From Streptomyces sp. RKND-216 (GTDB lineage Bacteria; Actinomycetota; Actinomycetes; Streptomycetales; Streptomycetaceae), in contig NZ_SSBQ01000002.1 of assembly GCF_004795255.1 (NCBI RefSeq), positions 4,556,001-4,620,000 of the forward strand: a DNA stretch of 64,000 nucleotides, given 5' to 3'. This document shows positions 41,891 through 51,086 of this stretch, piece by piece. The notes below the pieces were generated by a model. That model saw nothing but the letters and a program-made list of their open reading frames with translations. It was not told the DNA's origin and searched no databases. Both the position numbers and the translations under genes were made by a program. How positions within the stretch are numbered: the stretch's first letter is position 1; every line of letters starts with the position of its first letter.

Positions 41891-42787
41891 GTGATCAAGC
41901 GCACCCCCCACACCGCCGCATCCGGGAAGCGCCGCCTGCTGGCGCGCGGCTCCGCCCTCGCGGCGGCGGCCACGCTGGCGCTGCCGGCCGCGGCGAGCGC
42001 GGACGCCCCCACCCCGCCGACCGTCGCCGAGTTCGCCCGTGCGAGCGAGGCGATCCTGCAGGCGGACGTCGCCGGCACGGCCTGGCACGTCGACGACCGG
42101 GCCGGCACCCTGGTGGTCACCGCGGACCGCACGGTGTCCGACAAGGAGATCGCCTCGCTCAAGGACGCCGTCGGCGCGCCGATGAGCGACGCGATGCGGG
42201 TCGAGCGCACCGAGGGAGAGTTCCGGCCGTACGCCTCGGGCGGTGACGCCGTCCACTCCGGACGGGCTCGCTGCTCGCTGGGCTTCAACGTGCGGAAGGG
42301 CAGCGAGTACTACTTCCTCACCGCCGGCCACTGCACCGAGTCGGTCACGCAGTGGGAGGACGGCTCCGGAAACGTGCTCGGCCGCACGACCGGCTCCAGC
42401 TTCCCGGGCGACGACTACGGCATCGTCCGGTACGACGACTCGGCCAGTGAGCCGCCCGGCACGGCGGGCTCCCAGGAGATCGACCGGGCCGGCACGGCGA
42501 CGGTCGGCCTGCAGGTCGAGCGCCGCGGCAGCACGACCGGCACGCACGGCGGCCAGGTCACCGCCCTGGACGCCACCGTCAACTACGGCAACGGCGACAT
42601 CGTGCGTGGCCTGATCCGTACGACCGTGTGCGCCGAGCCGGGGGACAGCGGCGGGCCGCTGTACGACGGGACCACGGCGCTCGGCCTGACCTCGGGCGGC
42701 AGCGGCGACTGCTCCGGCGGCAGCGCGACGACCTTCTTCCAGCCGGTCAACGAACCGCTCCAGCGGTACGGCGTGGAGGTCTACTGA
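41891..42787 (+). CDS. Secreted streptogrisin-type S1 serine protease
   Basis: A 298-residue pre-pro-protease. Signal peptide to about residue 38, then an alpha-lytic-type pro-region ([21 protein letters not shown]), then the mature chymotrypsin-like domain. The catalytic triad is His147 (TAGHC), Asp175 ([10 protein letters not shown]) and Ser253 (EPGDSGGP). Cysteines pair as in Streptomyces griseus proteases A/B (Cys128/Cys148, Cys247/Cys274 region). The GTG start has TGGAGGAAAC. It is followed by a strong terminator and is probably expressed in late growth as in other streptogrisins. Confidence 0.92.
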   Translation: MIKRTPHTAASGKRRLLARGSALAAAATLALPAAASADAPTPPTVAEFARASEAILQADVAGTAWHVDDRAGTLVVTADRTVSDKEIASLKDAVGAPMSDAMRVERTEGEFRPYASGGDAVHSGRARCSLGFNVRKGSEYYFLTAGHCTESVTQWEDGSGNVLGRTTGSSFPGDDYGIVRYDDSASEPPGTAGSQEIDRAGTATVGLQVERRGSTTGTHGGQVTALDATVNYGNGDIVRGLIRTTVCAEPGDSGGPLYDGTTALGLTSGGSGDCSGGSATTFFQPVNEPLQRYGVEVY

Positions 42788-42828
42788 CACGTCCGGTCCG
42801 GCCGGTCCGGTCGGTCCGCACCCGTCAG

Positions 42829-42865
42829 CCGACCACTCGCCCCGTCCGCCGGGGCGAGTGGTCGG
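42829..42865. terminator. Perfect 15-bp terminator hairpin
   Basis: CCGACCACTCGCCCC (42829-42843) and GGGGCGAGTGGTCGG (42851-42865) are perfectly complementary with a 7-nt loop, 42 bp past the protease stop. There is no U-tract, as is usual in Streptomyces. Confidence 0.8.
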
Positions 42866-42957
42866 CGGACGGGCGGCGCAGCCGGGTGGGCCGGATACGC
42901 TGCACGCGCGACGGCCGCCCGCCCGCCGCCCGCCCTTCCCCGACGGAGGTAGCGCGC

Positions 42958-43536
42958 ATGACGACCCGGCGACACGTGCTGACCTGGGAGGTCCCGGCCG
43001 GCGACGCCACCGGCTGGGAGTCCGCCTGGGTGGAGACGTCCGGCAGCGCCCTGCGTGCCCACGGGCGTGCCTTCGGCCTGCGCCCCGACCCGTACTGGCT
43101 CACCTATGAGCTGGAGACCGGCCCGGAGTGGGTGACCCGTACGATGCGCGTCACCGTGGAGGCCGAACACGCGGTGCGGCGCCTGGAGTTGCTCCGGGAG
43201 GAGGACGGGGTATGGAGCGCCGACGGCGAACCGCTGACCGGGCTCGGCGAGGCGCTGGACTGCGATCTGGGGCTGTGTCCGCTGACCAACACCATGCCGG
43301 TGCTGCGCCACCGGCTGCACGAACGGCCTGGAGACCGGTCGCTGGTGATGGCCTGGGTCTCGGTGCCGGACCTGGTCGTGCGGGCGTCGCGGCAGCACTA
43401 CACGCACCTGGGGGAGTGGCCGGGGCGGTCACGGGTGCGGTTCGCGTCCGGCACCTTCCGCAGCGACGTGACGTTCGACCGGGACGGCTTCGTCGTCGAC
43501 TACCCGCAAGTCGCCCGCCGCGTGTCGGCTGCCTGA
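42958..43536 (+). CDS. Putative glycolipid-binding domain protein (DUF1089)
   Basis: A 192-residue protein of the PA1994-like family, a beta-barrel related to lipoprotein carriers. Features are WESAWVETSGSALRAHGRAFG, YWLTYELETGPEWVTRTMRV and the final VTFDRDGFVVDYPQVARRV. No signal peptide is present, so it is cytoplasmic. Members are thought to bind glycolipids but function is not proven. ATG 42958 follows GGAGGTAGCGCGC. It is monocistronic between two terminators. Confidence 0.82.
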   Translation: MTTRRHVLTWEVPAGDATGWESAWVETSGSALRAHGRAFGLRPDPYWLTYELETGPEWVTRTMRVTVEAEHAVRRLELLREEDGVWSADGEPLTGLGEALDCDLGLCPLTNTMPVLRHRLHERPGDRSLVMAWVSVPDLVVRASRQHYTHLGEWPGRSRVRFASGTFRSDVTFDRDGFVVDYPQVARRVSAA

Positions 43537-43626
43537 ACGGAACGGCGAGGCCGCCGGCACACCGCCGCCCCACGGTGGCGTGGAGCGCGGCGCCCCGTCC
43601 GGCCCGGGGTCGACCACGCGAGCGGA

Positions 43627-43660
43627 GGCGGGCGGCGCCTCGACGGAAGCGCCGCCCGCC
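43627..43660. terminator. 12-bp terminator-like hairpin
   Basis: GGCGGGCGGCGC (43627-43638) pairs perfectly with GCGCCGCCCGCC (43649-43660). It lies between two convergent genes and can end transcription from both sides. Confidence 0.6.
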
Positions 43661-43672
43661 GCCCCGCGCCCG

Positions 43673-44060
43673 TCAGCGGCAGGCGCCCGGTGAGGTCCGG
43701 CAGGCCCCCGCCACCGGCCGCCCGGTCGCCTCGTCGACGACTGTGACCCGCACCGCCAGCACCGGCGTGCCGTCGACCGTGGCCCGCGCGTCCAGGGCGA
43801 ACAGCACGGACACCGGCCGTGCGTCACGTGCGCCGGTGTCGTGTGCGCCGGTGTAGTGCTGGAAGCGCCAGCCGTTGTCGTCCCAGCGGCCGGCAGCCCG
43901 GACCGTACGATCCCGGAGGCCGTCTCCCAGGCCAGCGAGCGCTCCAGGAGCTCCACGGTCGCCTCCACCGGCACGTGCGCCAGCGGGCTGGAACTGCGCC
44001 GGTGCAGGACGCTCCGCAGGAGACGGACCGGGCGGTGGCCATGTGCGCAGAGGGTGCGGG
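43673..44060 (-). pseudogene. Frameshifted hypothetical gene
   Basis: Two minus-strand frames read well on either side of about 43905. The first gives SSSPLAHVPVEATVELLERS then LAWETASGIVR; the second gives AGRWDDNGWRFQHYTGAHDTG and DARATVDGTPVLAVRVTVVD to the stop at 43673. Together they would make one protein of about 125 residues. Neither frame is sensible across the junction. It is a frameshifted gene or a sequencing error; no family was recognised. Confidence 0.4.
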
Positions 44061-44210
44061 TTGCGACGGCGAACCGCGAGGTGGGGGTTGCGCCGCGTGG
44101 GGCGGGCAGTGCGGTCGAGCAACGCCATGATGCCGCGCGGTACGCGGCGCCGGAAGGGGGCGCGCACACCTGGAGTCGTGCCAAGCGGCGGAGCCCCCGG
44201 AACACCCAGG

Positions 44211-45377
44211 TCAGCCGAAGTGCAACGCGTCCGGCCCGAGTTCGGCGAGGGAGCGGTGCCCCGACAGGCCCAGCGTCAGGTCCAGGTCCGCGAGCAGGCA
44301 GCGCAGCACGTGCCGTACGCCCTCCTCGCCGCCGTGCGCCAGCCCGTACGCGTAGGAGCGGCCCACCAAGACCGCCCGCGCGCCGAGGGCGAGCGCCTTG
44401 AGCACGTCCGCGCCGGTCCGCACACCCGAGTCGAACAGCACCTCCAGCCGGTCCCCGGCTGCGGCGGCGACGGCGGGCAGCACGTCCAGCGAGGCCACGG
44501 CGCCGTCCACCTGCCGCCCGCCGTGGTTGGACACCACCACGCCGTCCATCCCCGCGTCGGCCGCCCGCCGCGCGTCGTCCGGGTGCTGCACACCCTTGAG
44601 GACGATCGGGCCGTCCCAGTGCTCGCGGAGAAACGGCAGCCGGTCCCAGGTCTTGTCCGTGCCCGTGAACATCGGCACCCAGCGCAGCACCGCCGCGATC
44701 ACGTCCTCCTCCGGCGTCGTGGCCAGCCCGGCGCGGAAGGCCGGGTCGGAGAACGGGATCGCCGTGCCCACCCCGCGGATGAACGGCAGGTACGACCGGT
44801 CCAGGTCGTTCGGGCGCCAGGCCAGCGTCCAGGTGTCGAGCGTGACGACGAGGGTGGAGTAGCCGTGCGCGCGGGCACGTTCGAGGATGCTGACGCACAC
44901 GTCGTCGTCGTTCGGCCAGTAGAGCTGAAACCAGCGCGGTCCCTCGCCGCTCGCCTCGGCGACCTCCTCCAGCGTGTGCGAGGAGGCGGTGGACAGCACG
45001 ATCGGCACGCCCAGCCCGGCCGCGGCGCGGGCGGTGGCGAGCTCCCCGTCCGGGTGGACGATCGACTGCACGCCCACGGGTGCGAGCAGCACCGGCGCCG
45101 GGAGCCGCTGCCCGAGCACGGTCGTGCCCAGGTCGCGTGCGGTCGCCCCGGTCAGCATCCGCGGCACCAGGCGGTGCCGGGCGAACGCCTCCCGGTTCGC
45201 CCGTGCTGTCGCGCCGGAGCCCGCCGCCCCGGCGACGTACCAGAAGGGCCCGTCCTCCAGCCGCTCCCGCGCGGAGGACTCCAGCGCGGTCAGGTCGGTG
45301 GTGAAGGGCGGCAGCCGGTCCTCGAGCCCGTGCAGGTAGATCTCGTTCTGGTAGTCGCCGAAGCGGGGTGCGCTCAC
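44211..45377 (-). CDS. FMN-dependent alpha-hydroxy-acid oxidase, lactate 2-monooxygenase type
   Basis: A 388-residue TIM-barrel flavoprotein. Family landmarks are FWYVAGAAGSGATARANR, PVLLAPVGVQSIVHPDGE, FQLYWPNDDDV, the Lys in IVLKGVQHPDDA and the catalytic His in VSNHGGRQVDGA, followed by the FMN-phosphate loop FDSGVRTGADV. The long insertion after WTLAWRPNDLD (about 185-240) is typical of lactate 2-monooxygenases, which turn L-lactate and O2 into acetate and CO2. The GTG start overlaps the stop of the upstream PhzF gene (GTGA), so both are in one operon. Confidence 0.86.
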   Translation of the reverse strand: MSAPRFGDYQNEIYLHGLEDRLPPFTTDLTALESSARERLEDGPFWYVAGAAGSGATARANREAFARHRLVPRMLTGATARDLGTTVLGQRLPAPVLLAPVGVQSIVHPDGELATARAAAGLGVPIVLSTASSHTLEEVAEASGEGPRWFQLYWPNDDDVCVSILERARAHGYSTLVVTLDTWTLAWRPNDLDRSYLPFIRGVGTAIPFSDPAFRAGLATTPEEDVIAAVLRWVPMFTGTDKTWDRLPFLREHWDGPIVLKGVQHPDDARRAADAGMDGVVVSNHGGRQVDGAVASLDVLPAVAAAAGDRLEVLFDSGVRTGADVLKALALGARAVLVGRSYAYGLAHGGEEGVRHVLRCLLADLDLTLGLSGHRSLAELGPDALHFG

Positions 45378-46336
45378 GTCGGGTCTCCCTCCACGCGCCG
45401 CCCCTCCGGGGCCCGGGCGCGTCCCGGTCGGTCGATGCGGGCCGCCGCACCGGACACGTACACCCGCGCGTCGCCGTCCCGCAGGTCGACGGTGAGCACG
45501 CCCGGCCGGCCCATGTCCTCACCCTGATGGAGAGTGAGGGTACTCCCCGCCGGTACGAGACCCAGCTCCCGTGCGTAGCCGCCGAACGCCGCAGCCGCGG
45601 CCCCGGTGGCCGGGTCCTCCACCACGCCGCCGACCGGGAACGGATCGCGCACGTGGAAGGTGTACGCGTCCGCGGGGTCGCGCCACACCAGCTGGAGGGT
45701 CGTCAGGTCCAGCCGCAGCATCAGCTCCTTGAGCCGTTCGAAGTCGTAGGTGAGGGCGGCGAGTCGGCCGCGCGTCGCGGCGGCCAGGACGAGGTGGCGT
45801 GCGCCGGCGAAGGCGATGCGAGGCGGAACGACCGGATCGAGGTCCGCCTCGGCCCAGTCCAGCGCGGCGAGCGCCTCCGCGAGATCCCCTGCGGCCACCG
45901 GTTCGCTGTGCGGCTCGACGCTGCTGAGCGTCGCGCGCAGGGCGCCGCCACCGCCGCCCTCGCCACCCCGTCCGGCGACCGTCACCGGGACCGGACCGAC
46001 GGGAGTGGTGAACAGCATCGCGCCCGGCCCGTGCCGCTCGGCCAGCGCGACGGCCGCCGCGACGGTGGCGTGGCCGCAGAAGGGCACCTCGGCGAGCGGG
46101 CTGAAGTACCGCACCGCGTACGCCCGCCCGGCGTCCGCAGGACCCCCGTCCGCCGGGCGGGTGGGCGGCGGGGTGAGGAACGCGGTCTCCGAGTAGCCGA
46201 CCTCGGCGGCGATCGCGAGCATGTCGGCGTCGGAGAGTGCGTCCGCGTCCAGCACGACACCGGCGGGGTTGCCACCGTCCGGGCTCTCGGAGAAGGCGGT
46301 GTAGCGCAGGACCTCGGCACCCCTGATCGTCGACAT
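45374..46336 (-). CDS. PhzF-family isomerase-like protein
   Basis: A 320-residue protein of the diaminopimelate-epimerase-like fold. GGNPAGVVLD (22-30) and VGYSETAFL (Glu50, the catalytic Glu of PhzF) are present, as is EVPFCGHATVAAA (about 83-95) and the second-half DPATGAAAAAFGGY. PhzF isomerises a phenazine precursor; most genomic homologues have unknown substrates. It is followed with GTGA overlap by a lactate monooxygenase gene. The ATG is at 46336; the promoter lies in the 365-bp divergent gap. Confidence 0.85.
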   Translation of the reverse strand: MSTIRGAEVLRYTAFSESPDGGNPAGVVLDADALSDADMLAIAAEVGYSETAFLTPPPTRPADGGPADAGRAYAVRYFSPLAEVPFCGHATVAAAVALAERHGPGAMLFTTPVGPVPVTVAGRGGEGGGGGALRATLSSVEPHSEPVAAGDLAEALAALDWAEADLDPVVPPRIAFAGARHLVLAAATRGRLAALTYDFERLKELMLRLDLTTLQLVWRDPADAYTFHVRDPFPVGGVVEDPATGAAAAAFGGYARELGLVPAGSTLTLHQGEDMGRPGVLTVDLRDGDARVYVSGAAARIDRPGRARAPEGRRVEGDPT

Positions 46337-46701
46337 GATCGTTTCAACCGCCGGATCCGGCGCCGTATTCCGGCCGGACCGCCACCTCCCTCCGGGGCTT
46401 CCCGGTGTGGAACGCGTCACGCGCGGCCACCGGCGGTGCGCCGCACGCGGGGGCGCTGCGCGCACCGGCCGCTGCGGAGGAAGCGCGCCGGTACGCAGGT
46501 CGCCGCCGCGGATCGTTGCTGTTCAGGATGGTTTCCCACGGGGCCCGTGCACCGGTTCGTCCCGGCCGGACGGCCTGTGCCGGGCGGCGGAGTGGCGGCG
46601 AGGCTCCAGCCCGACGGACGACCGGGCGCCGAAACCGGCTGGGCCACCGGGGCGATCCCTGGGAGAATGTCTTCGCCGTTGACTTTCTCCTGGAGAGGTG
46701 C
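46337..46701. other. Divergent intergenic region without a gene
   Basis: This 365-bp region lies between the divergent PhzF and Bcr/CflA genes. Plus-strand frames are Arg/Pro/Gly-rich and lack coding character. The stretch near 46676 (TTGACT) could be a -35-like element but is too close to the downstream start to be convincing. Nothing else was seen. Confidence 0.4.
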
Positions 46702-48030
46702 ATGTCCGACTCCGGCCCCTCGATCCCGGCCGCTCCGCCCGCCACCCCACCCCCTGCCACCCCGGCTGTCCCCGCGCCCCGTACCGCGCCCGCCGCCCCG
46801 CCCGCCACCGAAGAGCCGAAGCTCACCCGCCGGCAGCGGGCGGGACTGCTGCTCACCCTCATCCTGGGCAGTCTCACCGCGCTCCCGGCGCTGTCGATGG
46901 ACATGTACCTCCCGGCGCTCCCGGCGGTCGGCTCCGACCTGTCCACCCCGGCGGCGAGCGTCCAGCTCACGCTGACCACCTGCCTCCTCGGACTCGCCGT
47001 CGGCCAACTCGTCGTCGGGCCGATGAGCGACCAGTTCGGGCGTCGCCGGCCGCTCCTCATCGGCATGGGCGGATACGTGCTGGCCAGCGCCGCCTGCGCG
47101 TTCGCCCCCACCATCGGCACGCTCACCGGCTTCCGTCTCGTGCAGGGCCTCGCCGGGTCGGCCGGCATCGTCATCGCCCGCGCCGTCGTCCGCGACCTCT
47201 ACGACGGCCTGGCCATGGCCCGTTTCTTCTCCACCCTGATGCTCATCGCCGGCACCGCGCCGATCCTCGCCCCCGTACTCGGCGGCCAGATCCTCCGCTT
47301 CACCGACTGGCGCGGCGTGTTCCTGGTCCTCACCGGCATCGGAACGCTGCTGATGCTGATCGTGGCCCGCAAGCTGCCCGAGACCCTGCCGACACGCGCA
47401 CGCCACCGGGGCGGGGTGCCGGAGACGCTGCGCATCATGCGCGGCCTCTTCGCCGACCGCGTCTTCACCGGCTACCTGCTGGCCGGCAGCTTCGGCTTCG
47501 CCGCGCTGTTCGCCTACGTGGCCGCGTCGCCGTTCGTGGTGCAGGAGATCTACGGCGCCTCGCCGCAGACCTTCAGCATGCTGTTCATGGCCAACTCGAT
47601 CGGCCTGGTGGCCGTCGGCCAGATCAACGGCAAGATCCTGGTGGGCCGGGTTTCGCTGGACCGGGTGATGGCCTTCGGACTCGCCCTCACCCTCCTCGCC
47701 GCGGTGGCGCTGCTGCTTCTTACCGCCGGCACCTTCGGCCCAGTCGGCCTGGTGCCGGTCGCCACCGGCCTGTTCGTGCTGATGTCCGGCATGGCGCTGA
47801 TCCTGCCGAACGCCAACAGCCAGGCGCTGATGCGCGCCCCGCACGCCGCCGGGTCGGCGTCCGCGCTGCTCGGCACCTCGCAGTTCCTGGTCGGCGCCGT
47901 CGCCTCGCCCCTGGTCGGCATCGCGGGCGAGCACACGGCCGTGCCCATGGCGCTGGTGCAACTCGGCGCGCTGCTCGTGGCCGTCGGGGGTTTCCTGGGT
48001 TTGTGCAGACCGTGGCGTACGCGCGACTGA
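46702..48030 (+). CDS. Bcr/CflA-family MFS drug transporter
   Basis: A 442-residue 12-helix transporter. After a 35-residue Pro/Ala tail, helix 1 reads ALPALSMDMYLPALPAVG, the Bcr/CflA signature. Motif A is GPMSDQFGRRRPLLIG, and LVQGLAGSAGIVIARAVVRDLYDG marks helices 4-5. It should export a drug or metabolite by proton antiport. The ATG has GGAGAGG. The next gene, a serine hydrolase, begins inside its last 28 bp. Confidence 0.9.
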   Translation: MSDSGPSIPAAPPATPPPATPAVPAPRTAPAAPPATEEPKLTRRQRAGLLLTLILGSLTALPALSMDMYLPALPAVGSDLSTPAASVQLTLTTCLLGLAVGQLVVGPMSDQFGRRRPLLIGMGGYVLASAACAFAPTIGTLTGFRLVQGLAGSAGIVIARAVVRDLYDGLAMARFFSTLMLIAGTAPILAPVLGGQILRFTDWRGVFLVLTGIGTLLMLIVARKLPETLPTRARHRGGVPETLRIMRGLFADRVFTGYLLAGSFGFAALFAYVAASPFVVQEIYGASPQTFSMLFMANSIGLVAVGQINGKILVGRVSLDRVMAFGLALTLLAAVALLLLTAGTFGPVGLVPVATGLFVLMSGMALILPNANSQALMRAPHAAGSASALLGTSQFLVGAVASPLVGIAGEHTAVPMALVQLGALLVAVGGFLGLCRPWRTRD

Positions 48031-49163
48031 GGCCGGCCGCCTCGCCGGAACGGGCGGGGCTGCACGCCGCCCGGCTCGACGCCCTCGTCGCACACGTCGA
48101 CGCCCTCCCCGGCCGCTGGTGCGCGGGGGTCGTCGTCCTCGCCGGCCGCGGACCGTACGTCGCCGTCGAACACGCCGCCGGCCGGGCCGTCCGGTACGCC
48201 TCCTGGGACCCGCACGCCGGACGCGGCGCCGAACTCCCGCGCCACCGCCAGGTGCCCGTCGGGACGGGCACGGTCTTCGACCTGGCCTCGCTCACCAAGC
48301 TGTTCACCGCGATCGCCGTCCTGCAGCAGATGGAACGGGGCACCGTCGACCTCGACACCGAGATCGACCGCTACGCCCGTCGCCACGCCGGGCGCGACGC
48401 CCCGGCGCGCGGCCTCACCCTGCGGCAGCTGCTGACCCACCGCTCCGGGCTGCGCCCGGAACTGCCGCTGTTCGCCTGCGCCACTCGCGCCGAGCGCATC
48501 GACGCGCTGTGGAACGAGGAGCCGCGGACCCGCCCCGGTACCGCCGTCGGCTACTCCGACCTCAACCTGCTCCTCGCCCAGCAGGTGCTGGAACTGACGA
48601 CCGGCCGTGGTCTGGACGCGCTGCTGCACGAGGGCGTGCTGCACCCGCTGGGCATGGAGCACACCCGGTTCCGGCCGCCCCGGTCCTGGATTCCCCGGAT
48701 CGCGGCGACCGAAGACCAGCGCACCCCGTGGGCCAAGCTCGACCGCGGCATGCTGCGCGGCGAGGTGCACGACGAGAACGCCCACGCCCTGGGCGGCGTC
48801 GCGGGGCACGCCGGCCTGTTCTCCACCGCCGGGGACCTCGCGGTGCTCTGCCGCACCCTGCTCAACGGCGGGGCGTACGGCACCGCGCGCATCCTGGCGC
48901 CGTCCTCGGTGGCGGCGCTGCTGGCCCCACCGGGGCTGGGCTTCGGCGTCGACCAGCCGTGGTTCATGGGCGAGTTGGCGGGGCCGCTGAGCGAGGGCCG
49001 CGCAGCCGGGCACACCGGCTTCACCGGCACCAGCCTGGTTTTGGACCCGGTCACCGACACTTTCCTCGTGCTGCTGGCCAACACCGTGCACCCGGTGCGC
49101 CGTCCCGCCGACAACGCCCCCCGCGCCCTGGCCGCGACGCACCTGGCGCGCGCCCTGCGCTGA
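48003..49163 (+). CDS. Serine hydrolase (beta-lactamase class C fold)
   Basis: A 386-residue protein of the class C beta-lactamase/DD-peptidase fold. The SxxK motif is SLTK (Ser96, Lys99), the YxN motif appears as YSD (Tyr184), and the third motif is HTG in AAGHTGFTGTS. No signal peptide, so cytoplasmic; it is more likely an esterase or peptidase than a beta-lactamase. Start GTG 48003 is chosen (GTG 48012 possible), both overlapping the end of the transporter gene, which points to translational coupling. Confidence 0.84.
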   Translation: MQTVAYARLRPAASPERAGLHAARLDALVAHVDALPGRWCAGVVVLAGRGPYVAVEHAAGRAVRYASWDPHAGRGAELPRHRQVPVGTGTVFDLASLTKLFTAIAVLQQMERGTVDLDTEIDRYARRHAGRDAPARGLTLRQLLTHRSGLRPELPLFACATRAERIDALWNEEPRTRPGTAVGYSDLNLLLAQQVLELTTGRGLDALLHEGVLHPLGMEHTRFRPPRSWIPRIAATEDQRTPWAKLDRGMLRGEVHDENAHALGGVAGHAGLFSTAGDLAVLCRTLLNGGAYGTARILAPSSVAALLAPPGLGFGVDQPWFMGELAGPLSEGRAAGHTGFTGTSLVLDPVTDTFLVLLANTVHPVRRPADNAPRALAATHLARALR

Positions 49164-49257
49164 TGCGGTCCCGCGCTGCGGCATCCCCACCGGGGCGTCT
49201 CCGGAGCGCGGACAGCCCCGGAAAATCCCGCGACGGGCGCGCACCCGGCACCGCACG

Positions 49258-50025
49258 ATGCGCGCCATGGAACGCAGCCGCATCAGTGCCCTCGCCCACG
49301 CGCACCACCCCATCGCCGCACCGCTCGCCGACGTCGTCGTGGCAGGGCTCCTGGAACGGGCGCTGCCACCCGGCGAGGGACGCGTGCTCGACCTCGGCTG
49401 CGGTCGGGCCACCTGGCTGCGTCGCGGCCTGGATCTGCGTCCCGCACTCCACGCGGTGGGCGTCGACCTGGACACGCAGACCCTGGAGCGTGCCCGCCGG
49501 GACGCGGCCGCCGACGGACTCGGCGACCGCCTCGCCCTGCACGCCGCCGACGCCCGGGACTTCGGCGCCGACCGGCCTTTCGACAGCGTGCTGTGCGTCG
49601 GCGCCACCCACACCTTCGGCGGCCTGCTGCCGACGCTCGCGGCCGCCCGCTGCCACCTGGCGCCGGGCGGCACGGTGCTCGTCGGCGACGGCTTCTGGGA
49701 ACGCGAGCCCGACCGCAGCACCCTCGACGTCGGCTTCGCCGTGGACGAGTACGCCGACCTCGCCACCACCGTCGACCGCGTCACGGCCGCGGGCTGGACA
49801 CCGGTGTACGGGCACACCAGCACGCCGGAGGAGTGGGACGACTACGAGTGGTCCTGGACCGGCAGTCTCGCCGCATGGGCCCTGGACAACGACGCCGAGG
49901 CCGCCCTGGAGGCCGCGACGCGGCATCGCGACGAGTGGCTGCACGGCTACCGCGGCACCCTCGGCTTCGTGACCCTGGTGCTGCGCCGCACGCGGCCGGA
50001 CGACGAGCCGTCAAGCCACCGGTAG
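49258..50025 (+). CDS. Class I SAM-dependent methyltransferase
   Basis: A 255-residue methyltransferase. VLDLGCGRATWLRRG is motif I, VGVDLDTQTLERARRD the ribose-binding Asp, LCVGATHTFGG post-II, and LAPGGTVLVGDGFWE motif III. The C-terminal aromatic run EEWDDYEWSWTGSLAAW recurs in a group of Streptomyces methyltransferases. Two ATGs (49258, 49267) are possible. The 3' end overlaps the convergent rhodanese gene by 15 bp. Confidence 0.84.
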   Translation: MRAMERSRISALAHAHHPIAAPLADVVVAGLLERALPPGEGRVLDLGCGRATWLRRGLDLRPALHAVGVDLDTQTLERARRDAAADGLGDRLALHAADARDFGADRPFDSVLCVGATHTFGGLLPTLAAARCHLAPGGTVLVGDGFWEREPDRSTLDVGFAVDEYADLATTVDRVTAAGWTPVYGHTSTPEEWDDYEWSWTGSLAAWALDNDAEAALEAATRHRDEWLHGYRGTLGFVTLVLRRTRPDDEPSSHR

Positions 50026-50385
50026 TCCTGCCGCCCGCCAGGCCTGGAAGCCTCCGCGCAGGTCCGCGACGTTCGTCAGGCCCAGTGTCTCCAGCGAGCG
50101 GACGGCGAGGCTGGACGCGTACCCCTCGTCGCAGAACACGACGACGGGCAGGTCCGGACCGGTGGCCTCGGGAAGCCGGTGCGGGCAGGTCGGGTCGAGC
50201 CGCCACTCCAGTTCATTCCGCTCCACGACGAGCGCGCCCGGCACCAGCCCGTCGCGGTCGCGGAGCGCGGCGTACCGGAGGTCGACCAGGAGCGCGCCGG
50301 CCCGGGCCGCTGCTGCGGCCTCCGCCGGGTCCACCCGGCGCATTCCGGCCCGCACGGAAGCCAGCAGTGCGTCGATCCTGCTCAT
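50011..50385 (-). CDS. Rhodanese-like sulfurtransferase
   Basis: A 124-residue single rhodanese domain. The active-site loop is FCDEGYASSLAV with the expected Cys. The lead-in ALLVDLRYAALRDRDGLVPGALV and the end LRGGFQAWRAAGLPVA are standard. Its ATG overlaps the cysteine dioxygenase stop (ATGA). The pair suggests transfer or oxidation of sulfur from cysteine; a persulfide acceptor role is an inference. Confidence 0.86.
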   Translation of the reverse strand: MSRIDALLASVRAGMRRVDPAEAAAAARAGALLVDLRYAALRDRDGLVPGALVVERNELEWRLDPTCPHRLPEATGPDLPVVVFCDEGYASSLAVRSLETLGLTNVADLRGGFQAWRAAGLPVA

Positions 50386-50921
50386 GTCCACGCTCCGGGG
50401 TGTTCGACGTCGACCAGCCGCAGCAGTCCGCCGTGCGCCGCGAACCGGCGCATCGACGGCAGCGCGGGCGCGTAGAGGTGGAGCGAGACCGCGTGCACGG
50501 TACCGGTGCTGAGCACGTCGTGCACGTGGTGCCGGCCGAACGCCCGCCCGGCGCCGGCCGTGAGTACGCGCCGGTGCGGCCCGCCGGGCGGCAGCCGCAC
50601 GGCGTCCGTCTCCCCGGAGGGTTCGGCGGCCGGGGTGTGCTCCTCCAGCAGCCCTTCGAGCACGGTGAAGGCGCCGCTCGCGCCGCCGTGGTCGTGCCAG
50701 CCGGTGCCCGTGCCGGGCGGCCAGCCGACGAGCCAGGCCTCGCAGCCGTCCGGGCCGTCGATCCGGGCCCAGGTCCGGGCGTCGGCCTCCAGGTGCAGCA
50801 GCGGGCGCACGGCGGGATCGCGTGCCAGCTCCTCGGCCCGGGCGAGGAGCCCGCGGCGGGACGAGGCCCCGGGCCCGGCCGGGTCCGGGTGGGGGCGCGA
50901 CTGCGTGGGGGAGGTGAGCAT
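50382..50921 (-). CDS. Cysteine dioxygenase
   Basis: A 179-residue cupin of the cysteine dioxygenase type I family. The Fe ligands are His76 and His78 in GTGWHDHGGASGAF and His143 in TVHAVSLHLYAP. It would oxidise cysteine to cysteine sulfinate. GGAG lies 6 nt before ATG 50921. Upstream is a 306-bp gap with a strong hairpin and a promoter motif shared with the FAD oxidoreductase gene. The rhodanese gene follows with ATGA overlap. Confidence 0.88.
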   Translation of the reverse strand: MLTSPTQSRPHPDPAGPGASSRRGLLARAEELARDPAVRPLLHLEADARTWARIDGPDGCEAWLVGWPPGTGTGWHDHGGASGAFTVLEGLLEEHTPAAEPSGETDAVRLPPGGPHRRVLTAGAGRAFGRHHVHDVLSTGTVHAVSLHLYAPALPSMRRFAAHGGLLRLVDVEHPGAWT

Positions 50922-51015
50922 CGGTGCTCCAGAGGGCCGGTCGTGCGAGCGGAAGGTGTGTGTCGGGGTGGCGGGTCCGGGATGCGGACTCGGTGTTGAC
51001 GTGCTGGACTGTACC

Positions 51016-51043
51016 CTACTAATCCAGTAGGAAAACTAGGGAA
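51016..51043 (-). promoter_or_regulatory. Candidate operator upstream of cysteine dioxygenase
   Basis: CTACTAATCCAGTAG has 5-bp inverted arms and is immediately followed by GGAAAACTAGGGAA, a 14-mer repeated at 52642-52655 upstream of the FAD oxidoreductase. Two exact copies of a 14-mer in promoters of neighbouring sulfur genes suggest a shared regulator. Confidence 0.45.
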
Positions 51044-51059
51044 ATCATGGGTGCGCGTC

Positions 51060-51086
51060 GCGACCCCGGGGGACCCCCGGGGTCGC
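51060..51086. terminator. Perfect 13-bp hairpin after the FAD oxidoreductase gene
   Basis: GCGACCCCGGGGG (51060-51072) and CCCCCGGGGTCGC (51074-51086) are perfectly complementary around a single A. On the minus strand it follows the FAD gene and precedes the dioxygenase promoter. Confidence 0.6.
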
